64,000 bases of DNA, from positions 2,516,936 to 2,580,935 of the forward strand of contig NC_007796.1 in assembly GCF_000013445.1 (NCBI RefSeq), written 5' to 3'. Position 1 is the first letter of the stretch. Every line of letters starts with the position of its first letter. Positions 42,621-51,393 of this stretch are shown in pieces. The notes under the pieces were generated by a model that was not told the DNA's origin, ran no database searches, and saw only the letters and a program-made list of their open reading frames with translations. The stretch is from Methanospirillum hungatei JF-1. Its GTDB lineage: Archaea > Halobacteriota > Methanomicrobia > Methanomicrobiales > Methanospirillaceae. The translations under genes and the position numbers were made by a program.

Positions 42621-43568
42621 TTATCTCTTTTTTCGAATGAGTGCCACACCACCAAGGGCGCCAATCACTGTGCCGATAAGCAGGGGACTTTGTGTCGGTT
42701 CGGGGGTCGGTGTCGCCTCCGGAGTGGTATTCACCGGTTTCGGAGTCTCTATTACGATCGGAATTAACGTTCCAAACACCGGAACAGTCTGTCCGATCAT
42801 GACAGAGGTTTCACCATTCCAGTCCTGATATCCGGGAAGTGTGAGTTGTATCTGGACAGGTCCTGCCGGGAGATCCGGTATGGTAACCGGCGTGATTCCC
42901 ACGGGAGCACCATTCAGGAGAACATTTGCCGAAGAAGGTTCTGATGAGACCTGAAGTGAACCGGTGGTGATCGGGGTGAGGGTCACTCTGATCTTGGTGT
43001 TCATATTTGGCTCAACATATACCCGTTCAAACCAGTCCTTGTATCCAGCCAGGGTTATCTGGATGTTACGATACCCGGCGGTGATGTCACGAAGAACATG
43101 TATGCCTGACTTGTCGATAAAACCGGATGAAATACCATCAACAATAACCTCCCCGCCTGGCGGGCTTACTGCCAGGGACAGAGTACCAGTCTTTGCCGGG
43201 GGAAGGGCAGTCAGGGTACCACGGATGATATTACTCTTTCCTGGCTTTGGAGCCTGAACCAGTGTCTCATTGTATGTGGTATATCCGGGAGCGGTGATCA
43301 TCAGCTGATAATTCACCGGGCGGTTACTTGTTTCGGCCTCAACAAGCAGCGAACCTTTCTGGATGGTACCGACAAATTCACCATTGAAATACACCGATGC
43401 ATTCTCTACATTTGACCTGATTTCGTAATACGAGGTCATAGCAGGAGATTCTTCAGCAACTCCCGGACAGAAGAGCGTGAGTAATCCTGCAATCAGGAAT
43501 AAAAATAATATATTGGATTTTTCCATAGTCATTCTCATAGAACTTTTCCTCACCATATTTCTCCTCAA
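42621..43568 (-). CDS. Exported PEGA-domain protein with C-terminal anchor
   Basis: Up to 315 residues; a Met at codon 15 gives a more usual signal peptide (MEKSNILFLFLIAGLLTL). Three PEGA-like repeats: ASVYFNGEFVGTIQKGS, GEVIVDGISSGFIDKSG and ANVLLNGAPVGITPVTI, each followed by a G-Y-x-x-W/Y strand. The end has a Pro/Thr stalk, hydrophobic LLIGTVIGALGGVALI and KKR, a membrane anchor or sorting signal. It is the third gene of a co-directional PEGA cluster. Confidence 0.75.
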   Translation of the reverse strand: MRRNMVRKSSMRMTMEKSNILFLFLIAGLLTLFCPGVAEESPAMTSYYEIRSNVENASVYFNGEFVGTIQKGSLLVEAETSNRPVNYQLMITAPGYTTYNETLVQAPKPGKSNIIRGTLTALPPAKTGTLSLAVSPPGGEVIVDGISSGFIDKSGIHVLRDITAGYRNIQITLAGYKDWFERVYVEPNMNTKIRVTLTPITTGSLQVSSEPSSANVLLNGAPVGITPVTIPDLPAGPVQIQLTLPGYQDWNGETSVMIGQTVPVFGTLIPIVIETPKPVNTTPEATPTPEPTQSPLLIGTVIGALGGVALIRKKR

Positions 43569-43582
43569 TCTACCATGAACCC

Positions 43583-44242
43583 TTATCTCCTGCGTATCTG
43601 CCCATATGCAACCATAACTCCGGCAACAATGAGAAGCATTGTTACCAGAACCGACGGACCACCTGAAGCAGAAGAAACCGGTGTTTTGGATACTGGAACC
43701 AGAGTTCCTGAGAGGACAGTTGTCTCCCCGCCGGCAACGTCAGTTTGTGTTGACCAGTCCTGGAATCCGGAAAGACGTAACAGTACCACATGTGATCCGG
43801 CCTCTACCTCAACTACTGCGGGAGTAATGCCCTTGTACAGATCATCCACATAAATCTGCACATTTGGAGGAGATGACGAGATATCCAGTGATCCCATCAA
43901 CTTCCTGCTCAGGTCTATTCTGATCTCGGCAGGGAGACCATCTGGGACATTTACCCACATCTCCTGGCTTGCATACCCTGGAAATGACCCTGTTACGGCA
44001 TGTTCACCAACTGTGATATTATCAATGATCAGAACCCCTGACTCCGGAACCTGTCCAGCCACTCTGCCATCAAGGGCGATATCCATGCCGACCGGGCTTC
44101 CATCAACATGCAGGGTTCCGGTCGCCTGATAATCCCCACCGGTCAGTTCTGGAGATGCTATCCCTGCTACCGGAAGAATAAGATGAAAAAGGAGAAAGCA
44201 GGAGAATACTCCGGCCATCACAAGAAAATGAATGGATCTCAT
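43583..44242 (-). CDS. Exported PEGA-domain protein
   Basis: 219 residues: signal peptide (1-28), two PEGA-like repeats (MDIALDGRVAGQVPESG; VQIYVDDLYKGITPAVVEV with HVVLLRLSGFQDW), and a C-terminal helix VLVTMLLIVAGVMVAYG with an Arg tail. The start overlaps the stop of the gene before it in ATGA, and the next PEGA gene follows at 14 bp. Confidence 0.75.
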   Translation of the reverse strand: MRSIHFLVMAGVFSCFLLFHLILPVAGIASPELTGGDYQATGTLHVDGSPVGMDIALDGRVAGQVPESGVLIIDNITVGEHAVTGSFPGYASQEMWVNVPDGLPAEIRIDLSRKLMGSLDISSSPPNVQIYVDDLYKGITPAVVEVEAGSHVVLLRLSGFQDWSTQTDVAGGETTVLSGTLVPVSKTPVSSASGGPSVLVTMLLIVAGVMVAYGQIRRR

Positions 44243-45066
44243 TGCTTTACAGGCTCCGTCACATCTGCTGTAACCACCGGTTCAGGTGCCGGAGTGGAAA
44301 CAAGGACTGCCTCAACTGAACCCAGGCTCCCCCCTAGCACAGACACATTGGCAACCCAGTCCTGATACCCGGCCTTCCTGATCATGACCGTATGTTCACC
44401 GGTTGTTATGTCTTTCATGCGTAACGGAGTCAGTCCGACCATCCGGTTGTCAACAAAGATCTCTCCCCCATCTGGATTTGAGTAAACATTCAATTCACCC
44501 AGCGGTGAAGGGATCATCTCAACCCGGTAGGTTGTAGCGGCATTGTCATCTACATAGAGCTGATCCGTGATCGTCTGATCACCCGGTTTTTGCGCGTTGA
44601 CGACATACAATCCCCGTGGCACCGTGTATGCGATCAGGATTCCTGAATCAGGAGTTGTACCCATACTTTTATCATTTAATAGAAATTCAGCTCCGGCAGG
44701 TTCGCTGATAAACCGTACCATCCCGGTGCGTTCATATGAGGTCTTACTCAGGTCTATCTTGTATGCAATCGTCTTTCCAGGCTCGGTCTGGACATATGGC
44801 CCTGCATAGGGCAGATACCCGCTGTACTCCATCCGGACATTCTTCCATGACGGTGCAACCGTCGTATCGACCGGGATTGTTAATTTCCCGTTTGATATAA
44901 ACCCCATATAGAGGGTATCAAAATAGACCCGGGCACCTTCCAGATCTGATCTGACTTCAATATAACCGATTCCGGGAGATGAAAACCGCTTCTCATCTCC
45001 GAGTGCCTGACAGCAGAATATGGTGGAAAAGAGCACCAGACTTGTCAGTAACATATGCCAGTTCAC
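44239..45066 (-). CDS. Exported PEGA-domain protein
   Basis: 275 residues: signal peptide (1-23), then PEGA-like repeats ARVYFDTLYMGFISNGK, AEFLLNDKSMGTTPDSG and GEIFVDNRMVGLTPLRM with HTVMIRKAGYQDW. No C-terminal membrane helix is seen, so it may associate with its neighbours. It is first in the three-gene PEGA unit. An 800-bp stretch with few coding features lies upstream. Confidence 0.75.
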   Translation of the reverse strand: MNWHMLLTSLVLFSTIFCCQALGDEKRFSSPGIGYIEVRSDLEGARVYFDTLYMGFISNGKLTIPVDTTVAPSWKNVRMEYSGYLPYAGPYVQTEPGKTIAYKIDLSKTSYERTGMVRFISEPAGAEFLLNDKSMGTTPDSGILIAYTVPRGLYVVNAQKPGDQTITDQLYVDDNAATTYRVEMIPSPLGELNVYSNPDGGEIFVDNRMVGLTPLRMKDITTGEHTVMIRKAGYQDWVANVSVLGGSLGSVEAVLVSTPAPEPVVTADVTEPVKQ

Positions 45067-45178
45067 TTCACATCAACCCCTTATATGTGAGCATGGGCGA
45101 TGAACGCTCATAATTCTTTGGAATAGTCATCCTCATACAATAATCATGCAGGGGAAGAGAAAGAGGAGGTTTACGGAT

Positions 45179-45436
45179 TTAAAAATCAGAGAAATTCAGA
45201 TAATGCATGACTTCAAGCTGGTCCAGAAACCGGTCATCAGATTGTACCAGGTCAGCGATGGCACTGCCTGGTTTATCTGATGATACTTGGGCGGGAGATT
45301 CTGTCGTCATGGTAAGAGCATGGAATACAGGTAAATCCAGAAACCCGGACTGGTGCGGGATCACGGTCTTGGAAGGGGAGTACCACACAGAGGGAACATA
45401 CGGAGCATCAGTGTAGGAGGACATGAATGACTGCAT
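45179..45436 (-). CDS. Possible small protein, 85 residues
   Basis: An open frame with ATG at 45436 preceded by AGGTGA six bases upstream, which favours it being real. The product is Ser/Asp/Pro-rich without hydrophobic segments or known motifs. It lies alone between the PEGA cluster and a membrane protein, downstream of several hairpins that could form its leader. It might also be chance coding. Confidence 0.4.
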   Translation of the reverse strand: MQSFMSSYTDAPYVPSVWYSPSKTVIPHQSGFLDLPVFHALTMTTESPAQVSSDKPGSAIADLVQSDDRFLDQLEVMHYLNFSDF

Positions 45437-45477
45437 TATATTTCACCTGTGTTTTTTTGAGGAGGATACGGAGGTTC

Positions 45478-45617
45478 GGATCATTCGATCCTGCTCACAG
45501 GTCTTCCTGTGACATCACCATCGTTGGCTGAAACTGCAGATAAGGGTTGAATAAGAAATTCTGTTGAATCCGTTCAGACTGATTTCGATACGGATGATCC
45601 TGACCCGGAGGGATCAT
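45478..45617. other. Cluster of three hairpins in a gene-poor stretch
   Basis: Perfect stems GGATC-ATTC-GATCC (45478-45491), CACAGG-TCTT-CCTGTG (45496-45511) and ATGATCC...GGATCAT (45594-45617, 10-base loop). They fall in the 430 bp between the small frame and the membrane protein at 45867, where no other gene is seen. They could be a structured leader or a small RNA; strand is uncertain. Confidence 0.4.
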
Positions 45618-45757
45618 GCAGAGAAAAACATTCCGATTGCTGGATCAGCACATCTGTGCGGGTTGAAAATGACTGAAACAGGTCACAGAATCCATCTAGA
45701 TCTTTGAGCCATTAGAGAAGGTATTATCTCGAAATGGTAAAGTAAAAACTATCAAAA

Positions 45758-45779
45758 ACTGGTTGCAACCAGTTGCAAC
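45758..45779. promoter_or_regulatory. Palindromic operator-like site with repeated GTTGCAAC
   Basis: ACTGGTTGCAACCAGT (45758-45773) is a perfect 16-bp palindrome, and its core GTTGCAAC occurs again at 45772-45779. The A+T-rich sequence after it and the gene at 45867 suggest a regulator binding site at a promoter. Confidence 0.5.
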
Positions 45780-45866
45780 ACCATAATTTTTGATTTTTTC
45801 AAGAGCGGATATTCTCCTTGTGCGGAGGTTAAAAATAATTATCACCTGAAAACCAGACATGATTGT

Positions 45867-46220
45867 ATGACGGAGGAAGTCCTAAAAATTCAGTCAGTGC
45901 ATCCCATCTCACTCATACAATGCCTCATACCTTTTGGTGCCCTAATTGGTATGATCTCGGGAATTTTTCTCACACTTTTTGGTTTTGGAGTTTTTTGGCT
46001 TCGTTTTCCATCCCATTTGGGTCTCCAAGAGATTTTTGATCCTCTCATTATCTTTGGGACGATAACCGGGGCATTTTTTGGTGTTGTGATGGGTGTGATC
46101 AGTTCAATAATCCTTGGATCGATAATCGCCATTATATTCAATCAGACATGCCGAATAACTGGTGGGCTGATATTAAAGGTAAAAAGGGGAGAGGATCTAA
46201 ACGAGCATTCCAGTCTCTGA
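45867..46220 (+). CDS. Small membrane protein of unknown function
   Basis: 117 residues with about three membrane helices: LIPFGALIGMISGIFLTLFG, a middle segment LIIFGTITGAFFGVVMGVIS and IILGSIIAIIFNQ. Gly-rich helices suggest tight packing. I do not recognise the family. The palindrome 90 bp upstream may control it. The 3' end overlaps mmp7 by 24 bp tail to tail. Confidence 0.6.
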   Translation: MTEEVLKIQSVHPISLIQCLIPFGALIGMISGIFLTLFGFGVFWLRFPSHLGLQEIFDPLIIFGTITGAFFGVVMGVISSIILGSIIAIIFNQTCRITGGLILKVKRGEDLNEHSSL

Positions 46221-47135
46221 AAACGGCTTTACTTTCAGCAAAATATAATCCCGCATTCTGGATGGCCGGATATCACAGACATCGGCAATTCTGATCCCGG
46301 CCTCAATCTCGATCTCCCTGATCTCTGCAGCATAAGGATCATACGGAAGTTTTATCCTTGTGCCGTCCATCTGCACAACAACCGGAATAGGTGAGGTCAC
46401 TTCATGGATAGCAGGCACGTTCTCAAGGATGATATCCATAAGTCGGGCAGGTGTGACAGACAGGGGATCTTTAGCAATCCCGATTCGCTTCTGATCAATA
46501 ACGCGGGAGACCTCCTCTACAATCTCATCAAGTCTGGCCAGCTCATGCGGTTCCTTGGTCCGGTGCATAAACCTGCCAAGACCGCCGATATATCCTGCAA
46601 CCGGTGGATCTATTATCTTCATCAAGGTTTCTTTTGTCGGACCACCACAGACAACAATCGGCACCTGTATGCCCCGCCTGAAGGTAGGCATCTTCTCTTT
46701 TATACAGGTTTCAAAGTTGCCAAAGAGGTATATTGCAAGATCATGCTCATTGATGATATCCCGCTCCTCATCAGACAACAGACCGATTCGTTTGCCAAAT
46801 CCGCGTGCAAGCCCGATCATGTTGGTCTTTGCACCGGCTGTCCGGAGATATTCAGCAACATCACATGAGGCATGAGGGAGATGATGAATCTCAAGTGACA
46901 TCGAGACTACTGCAATCTCAGTCCCGACAAGCGGGGCTGGTTTAACCTCGCCGGCAAGGGGACGGGAGACTGTTTTTAAAATCTCAATATCTTCCTTCGG
47001 GATTAGAGCCTGGAGAACGACTTCCTGGGCAATCATATGTTTCTGAATGATATACCCGCCCATATCCTCGATAAGGTCCAGGATCTCATCATGACGAAAG
47101 ACGCCCCCCTTGTAGGTTATAGGCACCAGGATCAT
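46197..47135 (-). CDS. mmp7: Methanogenesis marker protein 7
   Basis: 312 residues. The start VPITYKGGVFRHDEILDLIE and DMGGYIIQKHMIAQEVVLQ are typical of the methanogen-specific marker 7 family. Mmp7 has been found in the component A3a complex that activates methyl-coenzyme M reductase. The internal VVCGGPTKETLMKI region looks like a small-molecule or metal binding loop. Last gene of the operon; overlaps mmp17 by four bases. Confidence 0.88.
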   Translation of the reverse strand: MILVPITYKGGVFRHDEILDLIEDMGGYIIQKHMIAQEVVLQALIPKEDIEILKTVSRPLAGEVKPAPLVGTEIAVVSMSLEIHHLPHASCDVAEYLRTAGAKTNMIGLARGFGKRIGLLSDEERDIINEHDLAIYLFGNFETCIKEKMPTFRRGIQVPIVVCGGPTKETLMKIIDPPVAGYIGGLGRFMHRTKEPHELARLDEIVEEVSRVIDQKRIGIAKDPLSVTPARLMDIILENVPAIHEVTSPIPVVVQMDGTRIKLPYDPYAAEIREIEIEAGIRIADVCDIRPSRMRDYILLKVKPFSETGMLV

Positions 47136-47716
47136 GATGCAGCCTCCATTATCCTGAACTGCTCATCAACAAGAGGGGTGACATCTTCAGGCAGAGTATT
47201 TTCACTTGCGACAAACCAGAACCTGCCATTATGAAAGTTCTGCTTTTTCACCCGGAAACCCTCCGGACAGATGACCTGCATGGAGTAGATGAGATCCTTA
47301 AAGAGCCCCTCGGTCGGATCTGCAACCGCCAGATCTTCAATGCCGGATGAGGCCGCATCCCCGGAGGTCAGAATCTCGATGGTAAACCGGTCCGGCTGTG
47401 ATACCTGATCTTTTCCATAACTCTTCCAGAGGATTTGCAGAAGATCTGCAAGGAACGTCTCATCTGCGATTGCCAGAGTAATCTTTTGCCCATCATAGGT
47501 AACTCCAGCAAGATCTGACACGGTAATTGTTCGGGGCACAGTTCGTGTGATCCCCACCGCCACAAAAACAGGAACAGATGGATCTATAAAAATCCGAAGT
47601 CTCTCCAGGACTTTGAGGAGATTATGATCCGTGATCACCGTTGAAGCGATCCGCCGGTAGAGCTGTCCTCCAACCGGTTCGGTTGAGTCTACCTCAAAAT
47701 ACTCCAGCGTCGACAT
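47132..47716 (-). CDS. mmp17: Methanogenesis marker protein 17
   Basis: 194 residues with EYFEVDSTEPVGGQLYRRIA, VLERLRIFIDPSVPVFVAVG and FWFVASENTLPEDV, as in the marker 17 family of methanogens. It is a component of the MCR activation complex together with Mmp3 and Mmp7; its own activity is unknown. Six bases downstream of mmp15. Confidence 0.85.
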   Translation of the reverse strand: MSTLEYFEVDSTEPVGGQLYRRIASTVITDHNLLKVLERLRIFIDPSVPVFVAVGITRTVPRTITVSDLAGVTYDGQKITLAIADETFLADLLQILWKSYGKDQVSQPDRFTIEILTSGDAASSGIEDLAVADPTEGLFKDLIYSMQVICPEGFRVKKQNFHNGRFWFVASENTLPEDVTPLVDEQFRIMEAAS

Positions 47717-47721
47717 ACCAA

Positions 47722-48963
47722 TCAGCTCTTCTCCACAAATCCTGAAGACAATAATGCGGCTCCGACCGAACCGATGTACTGGGAATGATGAGGAACAACA
47801 ATCTCGGTCTGGAGCAGGTTTCCCATGGCCCGTACAAGACCCTGGATTAGTGACGTCCCTCCGACCATGACGACCGGTTCTTTAATATCTATCTCTTGGA
47901 GTTGCTGCTCAAAGACCTGTTCGGCGACAGAATGACAGGCGGCGGCGGCAACATTCTCTTTTGAGTGCCCTTCTGCAAGGGCATTTACCAGGCTCTGTGT
48001 CCCAAAGACGATACAGTAACTGTTCATTGGGACATCTTCTCCCATCCCCTTCATGGCTAACGGGCCCAGCTCGGTAATATCTACTCCTAACCGTTTTGCC
48101 GTCATCTCAAGGAATCGCCCGGATGCCCCGGCACAGATACCTCCCATGGTAAACGTACCCGGGATACCATCAAGGACAGATATGGCTTTGTTATCCATAC
48201 CTCCGATATCGATCACAGTTGACGGACCATGCTGACAGTCGGCGAGGAAGACAGCACCTTTACTGTTTACCGTCAGCTCTTCCTGAATGAGGTCTGCCCC
48301 GATACGCTCCCCTATGAGGAACCGGCCATACCCGGTTGTCCCAACAGCATCAAGATCCTCACGTGTGACGCCGGCTTCTTCAAGTGCAAGAGCGATGACC
48401 TCATCTGCACTGGTCAGTACTTCAGTTGTCGGACGCCAACCGGTTCCGATGATCTCATTGTCCTGCATGATCACCGCCTTTGTTGTGGAGGAACCGGAGT
48501 CTACCCCCATGGTAAGACCGGTCTGACGCTCACGGGCTAGAAGGGCACGCCGCCGTGCAATCGTCGTCAAGGCCTCCATCCTCGTAAGAAGGGTCCCGGA
48601 GGTTGTCCGTTCGGTGAAGGAGTAACTGACCACGGGAAGCCTCGAGTGTTCATGGATGTACCGCCGGAGTTCATTCCTGACAATCGCCGCCTCCGCACAT
48701 CTGAAACATGATGCAATAAATACTGCATCTGCTTCTGCTGAACCTTCTACCAGGGCAACGGCACGGGCGATGGCAAGTTTCAGATCACCGGATTTGACAT
48801 CAAGTCCGAAATCCCTGAAATTTCTCCGGATATCGGACAGTGAGAGATCAGGGAAGAAGACCTCTGCCCCAACGGCCTCAGCTGCTGTGTAAATCTCTTT
48901 CTGGACTCCTGAATACTCAGGTCCGCAGGATAACTGGGCAATACGGACAGTCTCTTCCTTCAT
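47722..48963 (-). CDS. mmp15: Methanogenesis marker protein 15, BcrAD/HgdC-type ATPase
   Basis: 413 residues. The ASKHA ATPase fold shows [42 protein letters not shown] and [20 protein letters not shown], which holds the Cys that binds an intersubunit [4Fe-4S] cluster in 2-hydroxyacyl-CoA dehydratase activators. By analogy it could use ATP to drive a low-potential electron onto Ni(I)-F430 of MCR. The N-terminal 140 residues have additional Cys (CFRCAEA). Overlaps mmp5 by four bases. Confidence 0.9.
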   Translation of the reverse strand: MKEETVRIAQLSCGPEYSGVQKEIYTAAEAVGAEVFFPDLSLSDIRRNFRDFGLDVKSGDLKLAIARAVALVEGSAEADAVFIASCFRCAEAAIVRNELRRYIHEHSRLPVVSYSFTERTTSGTLLTRMEALTTIARRRALLARERQTGLTMGVDSGSSTTKAVIMQDNEIIGTGWRPTTEVLTSADEVIALALEEAGVTREDLDAVGTTGYGRFLIGERIGADLIQEELTVNSKGAVFLADCQHGPSTVIDIGGMDNKAISVLDGIPGTFTMGGICAGASGRFLEMTAKRLGVDITELGPLAMKGMGEDVPMNSYCIVFGTQSLVNALAEGHSKENVAAAACHSVAEQVFEQQLQEIDIKEPVVMVGGTSLIQGLVRAMGNLLQTEIVVPHHSQYIGSVGAALLSSGFVEKS

Positions 48964-49406
48964 GATGAACCTCCAAGACCGGTGAGGAACTCTTTGACCC
49001 TCCGAACAAAGATGATCCCTTCTTCCTCATCGGCAGGATAGTCAAGTTCAAGGATGGGGACCTTCTTTTGTTTCACAAGGAATTCCACCAGTTCATCGGT
49101 TCTGGCACATCCCATACACCCAAAAGCAAAATCCGGATTCCTGACAATAATGGCCGCCTCAGCCCTGTCAATCAGGGGACCAAAAAGAGACATACGCCCC
49201 CTGACACCGGATGGCACTTCAACAGCAGCCCACCGTAGCCCCTTCTTTGCATCATCAGGAGTCATCTGAAGGGGTGGAGAATCAAGACCTGCTGTCTGGA
49301 TACGTTCCCGAACCGAAAGAGCGGTTCCCAGAGGCTTATGACCAAACCGTGCGACAAGATCTGAGAGGATAAGACTTGTTGCCGGATAGATAAACACCTC
49401 TGCCAT
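48960..49406 (-). CDS. mmp5: Methanogenesis marker protein 5
   Basis: 148 residues, with [19 protein letters not shown] holding a CxxC, and [15 protein letters not shown], typical of marker 5. It resembles the subunit of dehydratase-type enzymes that supplies Cys ligands and may partner Mmp15 (inference). Its start abuts the mmp6 stop and its end overlaps mmp15 in ATGA. Confidence 0.85.
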   Translation of the reverse strand: MAEVFIYPATSLILSDLVARFGHKPLGTALSVRERIQTAGLDSPPLQMTPDDAKKGLRWAAVEVPSGVRGRMSLFGPLIDRAEAAIIVRNPDFAFGCMGCARTDELVEFLVKQKKVPILELDYPADEEEGIIFVRRVKEFLTGLGGSS

Positions 49407-49862
49407 TCAGGCCTCCTGTTCGATCAGTTCCATCAGTCTTTTCACCGATAATCCTTCCGTTTCTTTTTGTTCTGATCCATGAACCGGTCTCTCAGATGGC
49501 GATTCCAGCTCTTCAAGTCCGATTGCGATTCTCCTGATAAAACCCATCTCATATTCATGTCCAAAATATCCTGGTCGTGCTCCCCCGAGATTTGCCCGGC
49601 ACCGGCGGGGATCACCGGGTGGAAAACCCCGGTCCTTTACATAGATATGTGCCGGATCAAGCGCTCTGATATGTGCGATAACCCGTTCCACCTCCTCTTC
49701 TTCGCCGGTGATCTGCAGGCCAAAGCAGGTCTCTTTTATCATGACCCTGCCTGATACCTCATAGGCCCGTGCTGCAATGTCATCGGGTGTTGCCTTATAC
49801 GATTCAATAAAGACGTATTTCGTAACGGTCCCGGCATACAGTGGCGGAATTGTTCCCTTCAT
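49407..49862 (-). CDS. mmp6: Methanogenesis marker protein 6
   Basis: 151 residues: YVFIESYKATPDDIAARAYE, MIKETCFGLQITGEEEEVE and DRGFPPGDPRRCRANLGGARPG, the conserved stretch of marker 6. Function within the MCR activation complex is not known. Overlaps the mmp3 stop in ATGA. Confidence 0.87.
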   Translation of the reverse strand: MKGTIPPLYAGTVTKYVFIESYKATPDDIAARAYEVSGRVMIKETCFGLQITGEEEEVERVIAHIRALDPAHIYVKDRGFPPGDPRRCRANLGGARPGYFGHEYEMGFIRRIAIGLEELESPSERPVHGSEQKETEGLSVKRLMELIEQEA

Positions 49863-51388
49863 GGCCTGACCTCCCTGAAGAACACAACCTCTCCTTCTTC
49901 CAGCCCTGCAATCTTTTCCATATCGATCACGGTACCGATGATATTTGTTCCGGAGAACGGTTCAGAAGTCGGACCGAACTCTGATGAAGGAACAGACCTC
50001 ACCCCGACGATTCCAACCCCCTTACAGGAATCATTCGTCATCGCAAGCACACCTGCTTCAACTGATGAAACTGGAGTGTTCTCAGGGATCACATTTGTCG
50101 TCTTCGGAATTTTTGCTTTAAAAAGGGTGACTTCATCAAAGGAGAAGAGCATCGGAAGTCTTCCGACTGCGTGATACTTAAGGCCTGAGAATTCCCTGAA
50201 AATTTTACAGGTCCGGGGGGCATTCACATCATCAAGAGTGATAGATATAACTTGTTTGTCAGGTATGGTCTCGACCTCTACAAGACCCTGGGCAAGTACC
50301 TCAAGGGTAGTCGCTGGTTTTTGTTTAATGACTACACGGTCAGGACCGTCAACATCAGGGGTGAGCGTAAGATGAAGCGCTTCTGCCCGTTCCCGTGCCA
50401 TCGCAAGCGGCAGTCCAATCAGGTCGACCTGTGAGGGTTCAATCTGAATGCTCAACCGGTCACCCTCCTGCGCAATTTTACAGAGTTCGATACCATGGAC
50501 AACATGGCCGACGACGGTATGAGCAAGACTTCTTGGGAGATCCTGAGTATAGATATATAGTGATCCGCGGTTTTTCCCGGATGTCCGCATTAACACTGTT
50601 CCTTCCCGTCTGCCTGAACATGCTTCACAGGGAACATCAGTCCCTGTCAGGACATCGCATCTGATATGAGTGCTCAATCGTTTGTCAACAATAAATACCC
50701 GGTTCAGGAGAGCGAGAAGCATCCGATCAACGCTGACCGCGGTTTTTGGATCATACCCATCAAGAGTTTTTCCTTCGGCCTGAACCCTGATATGCGTGAT
50801 GATGTGCATTCCCTCTTCAAGAACAACTGAACCATCCGTTGTTGTTCTGGCGTCAGAAGACTCAGCAAACGAAATAACCGGCTCAATGGATATAATCTGA
50901 TCCGAATCACTGAGCCGATCCAGAACACCCATCCCGGAGATGACTTTTGCAATTATCCCATTCTCTACAGGACCGCCGTGATCTGCGGCATGTGTCTTTT
51001 TACAGAATACCAGAAATGACCGTGCAGGGTCATATCCTCCGCATCCGAGTGCCAGATCCCCGCGTTCATACCGGGAAGGTTTTCTGGAAGGAGTAAAAGA
51101 TGAGGGGAAAGGACCAAAACTTGCAACCTGCAGATCATGCCAGCCTGATTGTATACCGGAAAGACCGGTCAGGATCTCCCCCGCACAAGTCCCGGGCATA
51201 GTTTCCACAACCACTTCGCCAGCGGTTGTTTTTATAAGAAATTCTTTCGTCTCTGCCTGACTGACGGTGACCGGCCGTAGTATGCCAATGCAGAGACTCC
51301 GGTCACGGTCTGGCAGAAGATCATCAATTGTGAATCCGTCTGGTACTGTGGTGATCGTTCCATCAAAATGGATTGTGGGCATTGCCAC
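49859..51388 (-). CDS. mmp3: Methanogenesis marker protein 3
   Basis: 509 residues. It starts with a TGS-like IHFDGTITTVPDGFTIDDLL, and has HAADHGGPVENGIIAKVISG, a C-E-A-C motif (residues near 265) and a cyclophilin-like stretch TNVIPENTPVSSV close to the end. Mmp3 is a known part of component A3a for MCR activation. It follows atwA at 5 bp. Confidence 0.88.
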   Translation of the reverse strand: MAMPTIHFDGTITTVPDGFTIDDLLPDRDRSLCIGILRPVTVSQAETKEFLIKTTAGEVVVETMPGTCAGEILTGLSGIQSGWHDLQVASFGPFPSSFTPSRKPSRYERGDLALGCGGYDPARSFLVFCKKTHAADHGGPVENGIIAKVISGMGVLDRLSDSDQIISIEPVISFAESSDARTTTDGSVVLEEGMHIITHIRVQAEGKTLDGYDPKTAVSVDRMLLALLNRVFIVDKRLSTHIRCDVLTGTDVPCEACSGRREGTVLMRTSGKNRGSLYIYTQDLPRSLAHTVVGHVVHGIELCKIAQEGDRLSIQIEPSQVDLIGLPLAMARERAEALHLTLTPDVDGPDRVVIKQKPATTLEVLAQGLVEVETIPDKQVISITLDDVNAPRTCKIFREFSGLKYHAVGRLPMLFSFDEVTLFKAKIPKTTNVIPENTPVSSVEAGVLAMTNDSCKGVGIVGVRSVPSSEFGPTSEPFSGTNIIGTVIDMEKIAGLEEGEVVFFREVRP

Positions 51389-51393
51389 TCCTG

